Shown: one piece after another, positions 28,143 through 39,302 of the stretch | Layout of the letters: each line of letters starts with the position of its first letter | How positions within the stretch are numbered: the first letter of the stretch is position 1 | Assembly (NCBI RefSeq): GCF_000350225.1 | Contig: NW_005179090.1 | Location: 104,628 to 168,627, forward strand | Direction: 5' to 3' | DNA length: 64,000 nt | Source of the DNA: Chondrus crispus | Taxonomy: Eukaryota > Rhodophyta > Florideophyceae > Gigartinales > Gigartinaceae | Position numbers and translations under genes: made by a program | Notes under the pieces: generated by a model | The model's input: the letters and a program-made list of their open reading frames with translations, nothing else | What the model was told of the DNA's origin: nothing | Database searches by the model: none

Positions 28143-31100
28143 CTACGTGAGCGCGCTTGTCCGTCCTTGGCGCGTACGCCAATATCGGTCGATGAAAGGT
28201 TGCGGGAGCCCCTCGGAGGGCTCGTAGGTATCGTCGGAAGCGGCGTACCCGTACCAGCGAACCTTGTACTCGGTGCCGCCGCGGGTCCTACGGTGTCCGA
28301 CGATGCGGTCAACGACGTATTCCGCGAGGGGCGTTGCGGCTTGTGCGTCCGATGCGGATGGAATGGCCGAGGTGACAGTATCCCCCGGCCCGCGCGGCAT
28401 TTTCGTGACGCGGTCGATGCTCACGCGGTTCTCCACACCGTCCTGCTCGATGAGGACCGTGGTGTCCGTAGCAGAGCGCACGCGAAACGGCCCCTCTGTC
28501 TTTGGTAGAAGTTTGACAGAGAGCTCGTCCGTTCCGGTCGTACCTTGCGCACGCGTGCGTCGCTCGACGCTTGTCAACGGGAGGGGCGGGCGATCAACGT
28601 AGACAGAATCGCCTGCCACAACGACCGGACGGAAGCGGACCTTCTTGTCAAAATTGTCCTTGTACCGCTTTTGCGATGCGGTTAATTTCGTCCGAGCACG
28701 GTCGAGCGCGTCGCGAGGCTTGCGCAGCGTAAGGCGCTTGTACTGCACCGGGGTCCGCGGGTCCTCTTGATGGGTCCCCGCGACCTGCGGTACAGTACCG
28801 GGGAGAATTAAACCGGACGGTGGCCGCGTTAACACCAGGTGGAACGGAGTCGTCTCCGTCGCCCGGTGGATCTGCGTATTGTACGCGAAGGTCAGCGGCT
28901 GCACGTAGTCGTCCCAATCGCGCTGGTGCTCCTCCACGTAGTGCTGGAGGCGTTGCACCAGCGTGCGATTGAACCGTTCGGTCTGCCCATTCGACTGGGG
29001 GTGGTAGGCTGTCGTGAGATAATGCCGCACCCCCAGGAGGGCGCATACCGCGTCGAAGAATTTCGCAGCGAACTGGGGGCCATTGTCGGCTAGTACGTAG
29101 CGCGGGGCTCCGTAGACGTAGACCCAGTTGTCCAAAAACGCGTTTGCGACGACCGAAGCGGTTGTGGTCCGGAGCGGGATACTGCGCGTTAGCTTGGAGA
29201 ACCGGTCGGTAATTACCAACACGTGTTAGTTTCCGTGCGCGGTCTTGGGCAGGGGCCCCAGGAGGTCCATCGCGACAAACTCCAAGGGGTCCGCCGCGGG
29301 GAACAGCTTGAGATCCTTTCGGTTCTTGACAAGCGTCCCGCGGGTCGCAGCAAACGAGGTGCAATTCCGTACGGTCAAAAACGCGTCGCTGGCCATGTGT
29401 GGCCAGTAGTACTCCCTGCGAAGGTGTAGTACATACGCGTCGCTCCCGGGTGACCTGCCAACCTGGGGGCGCAACCGAGTCGGTACCACGCGCTGCAGGG
29501 TCCCGTCCAGCGGGGACGTCCTCACGAGAAATCCGTAACGGTCGATGTCGAACTTCGAGTTCGGCGTCCCGACGGTTTCCGCGGCGAAGCGACAGAAGGC
29601 GTCCTCAGCTTGTTCGCGTAGAAATTTGTTCGCGTAGAAATTCCTCAACCCAAATGGACGCAGCGTCGCGTTCCTCGGGAGTTATCGCGAGCGCGTGACA
29701 ACCGTCCGGACGGTCTTGCGGCGGGTCCCAGTGCACATTGTCCAGGAGGGCCTCGCTGCCCTCATCGTACTGGACCGCGAAGCACGGGACCTCATCATCG
29801 ACCGGTTCGGTGTCTCTTCCATCGGTACGTAAGCCGATAAGCCGTCCACGAGTTGGTGCTTGACGCCTGGGCGGTACTGTACCTCGTAGTCGTACTCCGC
29901 CAAGCGCCGGCGCCAGCGAGCGAGCCGACCGGAACTGTCCGCTAAAATGAGGACCCAGCGTAGGGCCTCGTGATCCGTGCGGAGGTTGAACGCGCTTCTG
30001 TATAGGTACGGCCGTAAGGTGAGGATGCTCCACACTACGGCCAACCATTCCTTTTCGGTAGTCGTATAATTGCGCTCCGCATCGGTCAACGCGCGGCTCC
30101 AATATCCGATCGGTCGGGTACCTCCATCGGGTTGCTCCTGTAGAAGGGCGCAACCCACTTGGTGTCCGCACGCGTCGGTGTCCAGCGTATATTTCCGTCC
30201 GTAGCGGGGCAGCGCGAGGATTGGCGGCGACACGTGGCGCCGCTTCAGTTCCTCAAACGCCGCGCATTCCGCATCGGTTAAGATCTCGAAGTCGTAGGGC
30301 TGATTCTTGCCGGTCTTCTTATTCAGCGGCGCGGCGATCTTCGGGAATCCTGGCACAAACCGTCGGTAAACGTTGCACATCCCGAGAAAGGATCGCAGTT
30401 CCGTTTGGTTCGTAGGCGCACGCGCGCGCTCGATCGCGATGACGTTGCGTCACTCCACCTCCAACCGTCCCGGACGGATGACGTGCCCGAGATAGGTTAC
30501 GGAGGTGTCGAAAAACGCGCACTTCGCCAATTTTAGCGACACGCCCGCAGTATGCAGAAGCCGTAGTACCTCGCGCACGTGCGCCATATGTTCCGTAACG
30601 GTTCGCGAGTAGACGATGACGTCATCGAGGTAGACCAGCGCGGTCTCCCATTTCACGCGGGACAGGATGATGTCGACCGCCCGCTGAAATGTCGCGGGCG
30701 CGTTTTTGAGACTGAACGGCATGCGTAGAAAGCAGTAGAGGCCCGAATGCGATGCGAACGTAGTTTTATCGCGGTCCTCCTCGGCGACCTCCACCTGCCA
30801 ATACCCGCTATTACAGTCTAGCGTGGTAAAGACAGTGGCATCGCCGAGCGAGTCGATGCATTCGTCCATGCGCGGTAGTGGGTAGGAGTCGCGAACCGTA
30901 ACGGCGTTTAGCTTGCGATGGTCCACGCAGAACCGCATGGTCCCGTCCTTTTTAGGGACGAAGACCACGGGGCTCGCCCACTCGGCCGATGTCGGTTCGA
31001 TGACTCCCGCGCGCAGCATGCTGTCGATTTCCTTCTTCTCCTTCTCGCGCGCGATGGTTCCGGCTCGGTAGGGTGCTTGGTAGATCGGCTTCGCACCGGG

Positions 31101-32494
31101 CTTCAGCTCGATGCGATGCTTCGTAGCATCGATCTTACCCAAGTGGCCGGACCACATGTCCTTGAACTCGGACAGCATGTCCATAATTTCCGACCGGACG
31201 GTACTGTCTTCTGCACCAATATGGACGTCTTCTTCCCACGAGCGGGTCTTCTCCGCGTCCGTATCGGTCCGCTCATCCGCGTTAGCGGGATTGCCACTGT
31301 GGGCGTCGTCCGTTTCCGGTTCTTCGCCTCGCGCGCCTCCTCCTGTAGCGGTGGTGGATTTAATTCTGCCATCGTCCGTAACGGGTCCTTCTCGTCGCGC
31401 ACCTTCCCCCGCGGGTGAGGAATTAATCCTGCATTCGTCCGTAGCGGATTCTTTGCGACGCGCGTATCCTTCCGTAGCGGTGGAGGATTTTCTTCTGCAA
31501 TCGTCCGTAACTGGTTGTTCGCGTCGCGCCTGTTCCTCCGTAGCGGTCGAGGATTTATTTTTGTTCCCTCCCCCTTCCTTAGCGTCGGCCTCTCCGAGGA
31601 CGGACACGCCCTGTGTCAGGATGTGTGTGGGGGATGGCAACGCCAGACCAAAAACGGTATGCTTGGGGACGTGGACCGCGCGGTTTCCGAAGTTGCTAAC
31701 AAGCACCGTAAACGGCTCGCCCGGGAAGAGGTCCATGACCCCCTGGGCCATCAGGCATAAATTCTTATGCGCCGTTTTGGGGTGGTTTTGCAGGAAGCAA
31801 AGCCCCGCAACCGGTGTTGCGACGCTTACCATCGCTTGGGTTATCGGGGGTATCGTGACCCCCTTGACCACGCGAATTTTCCGTGACGGTACGTTCGTCG
31901 GGAACTGCGCGCGCTTCCGGTCGGCCGAATTTTCCTCCTGTGGGAGCTGCTGCGACGGTTCCCTCGAGGCCATCTTGCGGTCGTGCCTCGAGGGTGTGAC
32001 TCCCGTCAGCGCTACGGACGGTGCATGATTGAACAGCACCTTCCTCTGCGGTGGCAGCATCTCCTTCACGTGGCGATCTAGGAACGTGGTTCCGAGGATA
32101 CAGTCCACCGCAAGGTTGGTGACGACCAAGAACGGTACGCGCGCGACGAACTCACCAATCCGGACGTACAGCTTGAGCTCGCCGAGGGCCTTCATCGACC
32201 TATTCGAAGCGTCGATGAACGGCGGGCTCCGCGCGGCCTGTATGGCAGCGCCCCACGGTTCTGCCACACAGCGTAGGTGGATTAGATTCGGGCCGGCGCC
32301 CGAATCTAGAACCGGCGTGATGGCGCGCATCATCGCGCGTCGTTGTCAGACCGTTGCGGTGACCTTATAATTATGCTTCTTGAAGAAGCAAATTGCCGCT
32401 TCGTCCGTTCGGCTCTGCGATTGCGCGCGTACCGAAGCGGTCGACGGGGTGCCTTGTTTATTGAGGCTTGGCACGGGGAGGATCGTCGACGCCT
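28143..32494 (-). pseudogene. Gypsy-B pol (protease, RT, RNase H, integrase, chromodomain)
   Basis: The frame follows gypsy-C pol from end to end: protease LDSGAGPNLIH, RT with YLDDVIVYSR, RNase H with LDTDACGHQVG, integrase HHCC, DRFSKLTRSIP, LADNGPQFAAKF and NGQTERFNR, and a C-terminal chromodomain (YKVRWYGYAASDDTYEPSEG). It is broken by in-frame stops at about 32346-32348 (TGA), 30450-30452 (TGA, where gypsy-C has an Arg codon) and 29223-29225 (TAA), a frameshift near 29.83 kb, and a 16-bp tandem duplication near 29.62 kb. It is set minus one relative to gag. Confidence 0.88.
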
Positions 32495-34981
32495 CTACGC
32501 GTCCTCCCCGGCTTCCCCCGTCAACCCAAGGTCCTCGGGCCCCTCGTCCGTCAGCGGTAACGCGGGTTCTTCCGATTGGACGGTCTCGCGCGGCTCGACC
32601 ACGTTGATGCCCGTGGGAGCCTTCGCCCGCGAATTTCGCCACGCGGTCGGCGGTTGGCGCTCGAACGGCGAACCTGGGCGGAGACCTTGACGGATCCGAA
32701 GCTTTTGATAATTGGCCTCGCGGGCCTGCAAAAGCTTCGAACGCAGCGCGCTATCCGCCACCACAGGACATTGCTCCTGTCGGTGGGTCAGGTCCAGACA
32801 GAACCGACACGGCGGGGGTCCAGGTAATCCTTGGTTGAAGAACCGGACCCGCTGGTTCTGTACTGGCCTTCCGTACGGATATGCGCGCGCGTCACCATGT
32901 TGGGCGGGCGCCATCGGTGCGCCCGCCGGGGACGAGGCCGGTGACGGATGGTAGCTAGTCGGTGGCGAGCTAAGCGAGGTCGGCGTCACCAGCTGGTCCG
33001 TCACCGCCAGTATCTCCTCCGTTTCGGTTCCGCGCGCTGTCGGGAGTTCAGATAGGGACTCGACCGACAGCACGGGCCTTGTCCGCGCGTTGCGCGTGAA
33101 TCTTCTCACCGAATCGGAAGGTGCTTGAGGCGACGCTAACGAGGTCGCCTGTCTTCGAGCCGAGCGGTGCGCCTCGCCTATCGCTTGCGCGTAGCGTGCC
33201 ACTGCTTGGTAGTCTACGCCCGGATGCGTCGCGAGATAATTCCGCACCTGCGCGCACGTCGCTGGCAGAAGTCCCTCAACGAAAAGGGACTTCAAGCGCC
33301 TGTCCGAAAATACGGTTCCGCAGCGAAACGCCTTGTCCCACAACTGGTTACTGTACACCTCCTCCGTCATATTTGAGCTCTGACGGAAGGATGTCACATC
33401 ACCGACCGCTTCGGAAATAACTTCGTCCGTCGCGTACGTGCGTAATAAAACGTTAACGACTTCCGCGTAGGTTTCGAGCGTCTCGCGCTGCTCCGCATCG
33501 ACCGCCATGGTGTTTCCGTGTAGCCTGGACTGCAGCAAGGCTTGAGCCTGCCCAGTCAAATAGAACTGGAAACACCATACGGCCGCGCCTTCGCTGACCC
33601 CATTGTGGTCGCAGGCCATCTTGAAGCGCGCGAGAAATCCTAGCACAGCGATTGGATCTTGACCACCGAACGTGTGGGTTTTCAGCTGGACGTCCAACTT
33701 CTTCCGATATCGGTTAACTCGCCGCGCGGTACTCGCATCGTAGCGCGCGCTGCGATTTTCCAGCCTATACGTGCGGTAGTCGACGGTCTCCGGGAACAGG
33801 TCGTTCAGCGGCCTGATCACCGGCAACCGTTTCGGATCCCGCCTCGGGGCAGACCGGCGGTCTCTGTCCCTGCGATGGCGGTCTCCTTCTCCGCCGGGGC
33901 TACTGTAGCCCTCCGGATCGGAGTCTTCTCGCCGGAACCGACGTCGGTCGCGCGCATTGCGGCCTCTGCGGTCGCTTCTGCGCGATCCGTCCGACTCGAT
34001 GTCCTCGTCATCGGAGGGGTATCCACCTCCTCCGGCATCGCGGTATCGCGTATAGCGTCCTTCGCGGTTATCATCGGAGGTGTAACCGACCCCTCCGGCA
34101 TCGCGGTATCGCGTGTAGCGTCCGTCGCGGTTCTTGCGCGTCGCCCTGTGGCGCCGTCTTGCGTCTTCTTCCTCGGAGGGGTTTTCTGTACCCTCCGAGT
34201 TATATCCTTGAGCGCCGGGTGCGCTTCTTCTGCTCGACCGATACGGCTGTCGCTTTTCTGTAGCGACGCGCCCCGGGCGATTTTCTGTCCCGCGGGGGCC
34301 AGCCGTATCGGCGAGTGCGGGAGGGCCATTTTCTGTGGGCCCTCCTGTAGCACCATAAATTGGTGGGAGGTAAATGGTCTTACCCTCCGGGTGAGGGGCC
34401 ATTGTACCGATCCCGGGTGCGGCGCCGATCGGTTCGGCGTGCGTTAGCGTAGGATCCGGAGCGGTTGAGTCGCGCTGCTCGCGTGCGTCGACTCCTGCTC
34501 CGGCGAAGGTCGTGGCCAGACGATTGGCCACGGCGGAGCTGATCGCTCCCTTTAGAGCCGTACCGGACGGGGATTCTTCATCCACAGTGGTGAGCGCGGT
34601 CACCACCTCGCATTGGACCTGAGCGGGTAGAAGTTCGTCCAAAAGCGGCGGTATCGCGCTGCGTACGTGCGCGTCCACGAGCGGGGGCACCGTTCGGTCG
34701 AGGCATACGCGCGCTACCTAGGGGAGTTCCGTAGCGAGCAACTCCTCGACCCAGGCCTGGATGCGCGGCTGAAGCGCGTCGACCATCCATTGGACGCGAT
34801 TCTCAGTGCCTGCCGACACGGCCGGCGTAACATCCGATGCGGACGCTCTCGTGCGGCCCGGTCGCGGTGGCGGTCGCGGCAGGGCTTCCGGGTTCTCCAC
34901 CCGGGGGCGCGGTGCGCCACTGCCACTGCGGGTGCTCAGACGCCCGGAGGCGGAGTCTTCCCCTTCTTCCGGTCGGTTCAT
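32495..34981 (-). pseudogene. Gypsy-B gag with one in-frame stop
   Basis: This starts at ATG 34981 (MNRPEEGEDSASGR), matching the gypsy-C gag start, and ends at 32495. A TAG at 34718-34720 replaces the Gln codon of gypsy-C. It contains the Arg/Asp/Gly-rich repeat region (YRDAGGGGYPSDD units), a capsid-like core (GQDPIAVLGFLARFKMACDH), and a CCHC zinc knuckle near the end (CRFCLDLTHRQEQC). Confidence 0.85.
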
Positions 34982-35110
34982 CGTCGAATACGCTTCGCGA
35001 TCGACGCGGTGATTTCTCAACCTTTTCCGTCCGTACGGTTCTGCACGCGATCGAGCGACTACGCGTGCGGCTCAACCTCTAGAGTTATCCCCTCCACAAG
35101 AGTACCAAAA

Positions 35111-35774
35111 TGTGGGATAACTCCTCTCCGCCCTGGGTTGGGTGAGAGGCGGAGGCTATATTGAGGGAGCACGCGGCGTGGACGCGACGCGCTAATTGAA
35201 CCGATCGGACGAGCTCGCGAAAAGGGAGTGGCTCACTGGCCGGTTACGCGCAGTCGCCGCGTGGTGAGTGAACGGGAGCGACCGGTAACGGGTTAGAAGC
35301 CAGCGCGCGCGATAGACAACCGAAACGGACGTATCTTGGCGCGAAAGGGACGGGGGCGAGCTTGCCCCAGTTTACTGGTGGGGACGGGTGCCAGGTCTTA
35401 ACCCCTCAGAGGGACGCCTCGGACACCTGTCCCAGTATACAGTACCTGCCGCCTAGTGCGTACCAGGTACTGTACGCCATTAAAAACTAGCCCCTCAATT
35501 CCTAATTACCGCGCGGACGCTGCAGCTACACGTGTGTACTACTGTACACACGCGCTGCCTAGAGACTGCCGCACGGATGCCACGTGTGCTAGCGTACACG
35601 CGTAATACTAACAGACTACCGCTTGGCCGACACGTGCACTACTGTACACGTACGCCAGATTACGACTGCTCGGCACGCGCGCGCGCTCGCTACACGCGGG
35701 CACAACCGCCCACGTGTATACCGTACACGGCCGTCCGATGACCTCCGCGCGCTCGCGCCGGTCATTATACTACA
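35111..35774 (-). repeat. Gypsy-B 5' LTR
   Basis: 664 bp; on the minus strand it begins TGTAGTATAATG at 35774 and ends GTTATCCCACA at 35111. The primer-binding candidate TTTTGGTACTCTTGTGG lies immediately inside (complement of about 35094-35110). It carries the same ACACGTG-containing unit array as the other LTR. Confidence 0.9.
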
Positions 35775-36127
35775 AATACCTCCTGCGGTGAAGGATTGCG
35801 TGAGAAACGTGCTGGCCACGGTATTAATGCGTCGTTGAACACCGACGGAACGCCGGTCATTGCCGCATATCGAGCCGTATATTCAGCCTGCTCCAATGCC
35901 CTTGAAATAACCCGCATGTAGCGCGCTCCCGAACGTTGCTCGATGTGGCGGACGCGGTCGGGGTGCACAAGTAGGGCGAGGCATGGGTAGTTGCGCTGTA
36001 TGGAGCGGAAAGTGTGGTCGCCGTCCGGCATGCAGAATATGTCAAGAATGGGGGTCACGTCGCATTCAGCTGTGCAGATGTGTCGAATGGCCTGACGGGT
36101 GTCTGATAGCATCTTTTGGCGATCCAT
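35775..36127 (-). CDS. J-domain-like protein carried by the MULE (truncated by gypsy-B)
   Basis: From ATG 36127 (MDRQKMLSDTRQAIRH) the frame encodes about 117 residues before meeting the gypsy-B LTR. The centre reads like a J domain: helix II FRSIQRNYPCLALLVHPDR with the HPD tripeptide that stimulates Hsp70 ATPase, then helix III RYMRVISRALEQAEYTARY. It lies directly inside the right MULE end. Its original C-terminus was lost or altered by the LTR. It may be a captured host gene or a standard MULE accessory gene. Confidence 0.55.
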
Positions 36128-36184
36128 GACACTGTTGCTCAAGGAATGCCGCGGGTAGTGCTTCTCCTCGAAATAGTATCCAGA

Positions 36185-36506
36185 AAGAAGGGGCGACGGG
36201 AGGCGACGGGAGGCGAGTTCAACAAATGCAGTGGTGAGATAAGCGCCGCGGGAAATAGGAGAGCGACTTTTTGTGCTTTTGGGGCGACTTTGCACACGAA
36301 GTTTTTTGAGGGGGCGATTTAGGAATCGTGTGGTCAGTTAGGGGGGCGACAAAAATAATTCCACCATTTGTCGCCCTCAGGAATGCAGCAAGTACCATAG
36401 CGTCGGCCCCCTGATTCCATCAATAATAACGCGGTGCCCTCACATTGTCGTCGTGTACAATGGCGTCGCCCCTCTAATGGCGAAAATTTGCGCGCTGTCG
36501 CCCCCC
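36185..36506. repeat. Right MULE terminal and subterminal GGGGCGAC repeats
   Basis: Copies of GGGGCGAC or its variants occur near 36190, 36200, 36209, 36281, 36311 and 36343, and in the opposite orientation (GTCGCCC) near 36369, 36465 and 36497. The outer 48 bp are the inverted match of the left end. Unlike the left arm, the motif orientation switches once, near 36355. Confidence 0.78.
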
Positions 36507-37961
36507 TGATGACACATCCTCCCATTCATTTTCTATGGGCGCTGTTTTATCTGCTTTAAGGGCATTTCTCGCCGTTATTTTCTTCAGAAACAGTTGGAGA
36601 GACGGATATGAAGACATAGGTGCGTGCATCAATAGTTCTTCGATCATATTTTTGTCTCCGAGCTTTCATGGTCATTGAGAGAAATCTATGCTATCAAAAA
36701 CATATCTCTGCTCTAAACGATTTTTTTCGCGTGACTCTTTAAATGACTGTAGATACGGATCGGAGATCGATACGGTGCACCTAGAACTCGCACGCCTACG
36801 TGTAGAGCACCGCAGCCGTGCACCTTATGTACAAATCGTCAAATCTTACGACCCTGAGTAAAACGAACCATCGTCTCTGCGTGTCAGGTTATGAGCCCCA
36901 ACTGCAACCTACAGTACGCCACGAGTACCTTTAACCCCTCTTCACAACAAATCCGGCGCAGAACCCGCCTCAGGCGCGCCCCGCCACCTCACCGACAACG
37001 GCTACAACTCGACGGCGCGTCGAACCACAACCTCCGCCCAATCACATCCGCGTCGATAACATTTCTCCGCGACACCATGACCGACTAATCCAACCACTAT
37101 AGACAACGACCCGCCGAACACACCATGCCTGACATCAGCGCAACCGGCTCCAACCTTCACATTCGGCTCATTTCTTTAACCGACTTCATCGACGCCCACT
37201 CATTCCCAGACGCCCTCTCAGAATAAGTTTCGTCGAATAAGTTTCGTCGAGTGTCAACACTCGACGAAACTTACCGGTTACACCACTGAGGTGTTTACAC
37301 CTCTGGCTGACATCAGCCAATGGTTTTGGTGCATACTCGATTATTTAATTTAATGTGTTTTATTTTACTTTCGTTGGCATGCCCTTCCGAACGAAATATT
37401 TTGTCATAATGCGCAACAATTTTCGATAGCGAAAACACCTGTCCCCTATTGACAAAAATTAACGAGACTTAACGGAGAATTGGAGCTTCGTAAAGTCCCT
37501 ATTGTGTCGCAAATCCCGTGTTAAAACAAAGCTGGAGAGTGTCGTTGACTTACCTACCGTCAAGGATATCCGTGCAGGTGTACGTAAATCTGTAATGAAA
37601 GGATTGGAAACTAAATGTAACGAACTCAGAAAAATGATAAAGAGAAACAGACATGTGAGAGAGGACCACGAAGGAGGGAGCGGAAAATGGCGACGGAAGG
37701 CGGTACGGCAGGGTGGGAAAGAGAAATAGACATGCCAGAGGCGGTGGTAGTAGTGCGGTGCCAGGTGTGAAGGTGGAAGCTCCCCTCTCGGTCGTTTCCC
37801 GACCGACGTCGGCGCTTTATTTACACACAGGAGGCACTAAAAACTGCACAAATTGCAGTTTCTCCCAATGACACCAGGGTAGGTGATTGAGTACCCTGTG
37901 CACACAGCGACGACGGCGACGCTCGGCGGGCTGACAGATACTGTCAGCCGCTCGCTGCTTC
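36507..37961. other. Spacer between MULE and DIRS element with three adjacent hairpins
   Basis: No gene is supported. Short frames at 36891-37088 and 37502-37729 are not recognisable. The notable content is a cluster of three consecutive hairpins at 37239-37318, and the hairpin GGCTGACAGATACTGTCAGCC just before the DIRS repeat at about 37929-37949. Confidence 0.4.
37239..37318. repeat. Three back-to-back hairpins
   Basis: 37239-37272 has 16-bp perfect arms (AAGTTTCGTCGAGTGT) around a 2-base loop; 37288-37303 has arms GAGGTG/CACCTC; 37305-37318 has arms GGCTGA/TCAGCC. The first arm is preceded by a partial direct copy (AATAAGTTTCGTCG). Confidence 0.85.
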
Positions 37962-38140
37962 CGGTCAGGTATCCACGGATCACTATGTAATGACCTACGC
38001 CGCGGGATGCCTGCACGCCTACTCTTGGACACGGGTGCACGCTGTACACGTGGACAAGAGGACGGCGTGGCTGGGCAGTGCATTCTCTTCCCGTCGGCGC
38101 GCAGGAGGCGAACCGGAAGAGCCAGTCATCCGCTTCTCTG
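37962..38140 (+). repeat. DIRS split direct repeat A1
   Basis: This is the 179-bp left copy of the repeat at 42283-42461. It begins CGGTCAGGTATCCAC and ends CGCTTCTCTG. The two copies are of equal length with scattered substitutions. Confidence 0.9.
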
Positions 38141-38211
38141 AGAGAAGCGATTCCCCGTGCAGCCCGCTCGGAGGTTCGACGCACTGCCTAGGCCGATCAC
38201 GTCGGCTAGGA

Positions 38212-39300
38212 ATGTCAGGAGAAGTACCGCCACCGGTCCCGCCGAGCGAAGAGCTCGCCGGCCCGTCGGCGCCGCCTGCCTTAGACGCGGCCACTGCGGC
38301 CGCGATTAGCGATATCGTCGCACGAAAGATCCACGAAGTCCTCGCCAATCGGGCTAATGATAACCCGGCTCCAGTCCTCCCGGGCCCGCCGCCTGCCCCC
38401 GAAAACACCGGCGCCGCTGGCGCCGACACCACTGCCGTCACCGCCGCCGTCGAGAATCCCGGTGTGGCTGGCCCTCCGACCGCCAATCTCGCCGCCCAAG
38501 CCGCGGCAAGAGCTGGAGGGGCCGCCGCTTCACTCCCTACAGCTGAGGGCCGAGAGCAGGGACCTCCAGAGGACCCTGAAGACGAAGACCTGGACTCCGA
38601 CGATCCGAACGAGGCTCTCTACGGTCCCCAGGCCTTCACTCCGAAGTGCTACGAGGCTCGCCGGGGTGCCGTCGTCCGTCCACGGTTCAAAGTCTCCGCG
38701 CGCTTCGAACCGAGCTACCCAGTCGGCTTTGAGCCGGAGAGCGTCGCACACTTCAAGACTTTTTGCGCAACCGGGACCAGCACCGGGAGAACGGAGGAGG
38801 CCGCCGGCCTCTGCGCGTCCGCTGCGTACCTCACACACGCCTCCAACACGCTCACCCAGGCTGCCGAGGACCTCATCGAGTCAGTCGAGAAGATCCCCGA
38901 CGACGCCGACCCCGAAGCAGTCCGTACAATCCGCCAGGCCATCGTATCGGTATCCGACGCCCAGCTCTGCACCTTTGGAGTATACGAATTGGCCGCGTCC
39001 CGCTACGAGGTACTCGCCAACAAACAGGGGGCCACCGGGGTCGCTGATCCGGAGGTTTTGTCAGCTTACATTGACGCCCCCGCCGCGTACAGTTTCCCAG
39101 GCCGCCAGGCCTTCCGTCGACAGCAGGTGCAGGCAATCAAGTACGCCACCCAGCTCGCCGGCCGGAACAGGCGGAGGAGTCCGGCGGAAGCTGTTCAGCA
39201 GTTCCGGCAACCGGACGCCACCCCCAGAGGGAACCGCAGTAGCAGTCGCGGCGGAGGAAAAGGAACCGGAGGAGGCAACCGGGGCCGAGGACGCAAATAA
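38212..39300 (+). CDS. DIRS gag-like protein
   Basis: A 362-residue product from ATG 38212 (MSGEVPPPVPPSEE); an in-frame ATG at 37990 lies inside the terminal repeat and is less likely. The N-terminus is Pro/Ala-rich, the middle acidic (PEDPEDEDLDSDDPNEALYG) and then helical, and the C-terminus very basic and Gly/Arg-rich (SSSRGGGKGTGGGNRGRGRK), as expected for a nucleic-acid-binding Gag. No zinc knuckle is present. It stops two bases before the RT ORF. Confidence 0.65.
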   Translation: MSGEVPPPVPPSEELAGPSAPPALDAATAAAISDIVARKIHEVLANRANDNPAPVLPGPPPAPENTGAAGADTTAVTAAVENPGVAGPPTANLAAQAAARAGGAAASLPTAEGREQGPPEDPEDEDLDSDDPNEALYGPQAFTPKCYEARRGAVVRPRFKVSARFEPSYPVGFEPESVAHFKTFCATGTSTGRTEEAAGLCASAAYLTHASNTLTQAAEDLIESVEKIPDDADPEAVRTIRQAIVSVSDAQLCTFGVYELAASRYEVLANKQGATGVADPEVLSAYIDAPAAYSFPGRQAFRRQQVQAIKYATQLAGRNRRRSPAEAVQQFRQPDATPRGNRSSSRGGGKGTGGGNRGRGRK

Positions 39301-39302
39301 GA

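Larger units (their letters stand above)
24714..35774 (-). mobile_element. Gypsy-B: Ty3/gypsy chromovirus with antisense ORF
   Basis: An 11.06-kb LTR retrotransposon on the minus strand. LTRs lie at 35111-35774 (5') and 24714-25382 (3'), both of form TGTAGTATAATG...GTTATCCCACA. A TGGTACTCTTGTGGAGGG-type primer-binding candidate follows the 5' LTR, and a polypurine tract (complement of 25385-25395) precedes the 3' LTR. The order is gag, pol with chromodomain, then a large ORF on the opposite strand before the 3' LTR. All three ORFs contain stops, so this copy is not autonomous. The outer flanks (ACCGG left, AATAC right) do not match: the left flank is gypsy-A gag and the right flank is the J-domain ORF of the MULE. 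Confidence 0.9.
21259..36506. mobile_element. Large Mutator-like (MULE) DNA transposon, nested with gypsy elements
   Basis: The element is bounded by 48-bp terminal inverted repeats (21259-21306 and 36459-36506) sharing an exact 14-mer, GGCGACAGCGCGCA, and an exact 17-mer, AGAGGGGCGACGCCATT, in opposite orientation. Inside each end are further spaced GGGGCGAC copies. The left arm carries a broken MULE transposase on the minus strand and the right arm a J-domain-like ORF on the minus strand. The interior is occupied by gypsy elements A and B. No target-site duplication was recognised at the ends, so the precise termini are approximate. Confidence 0.7.

Noticed and set aside
24714-35774. Gypsy-B as the continuation of gypsy-A
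   Set aside because: Its LTRs and orientation differ, and it has its own gag.
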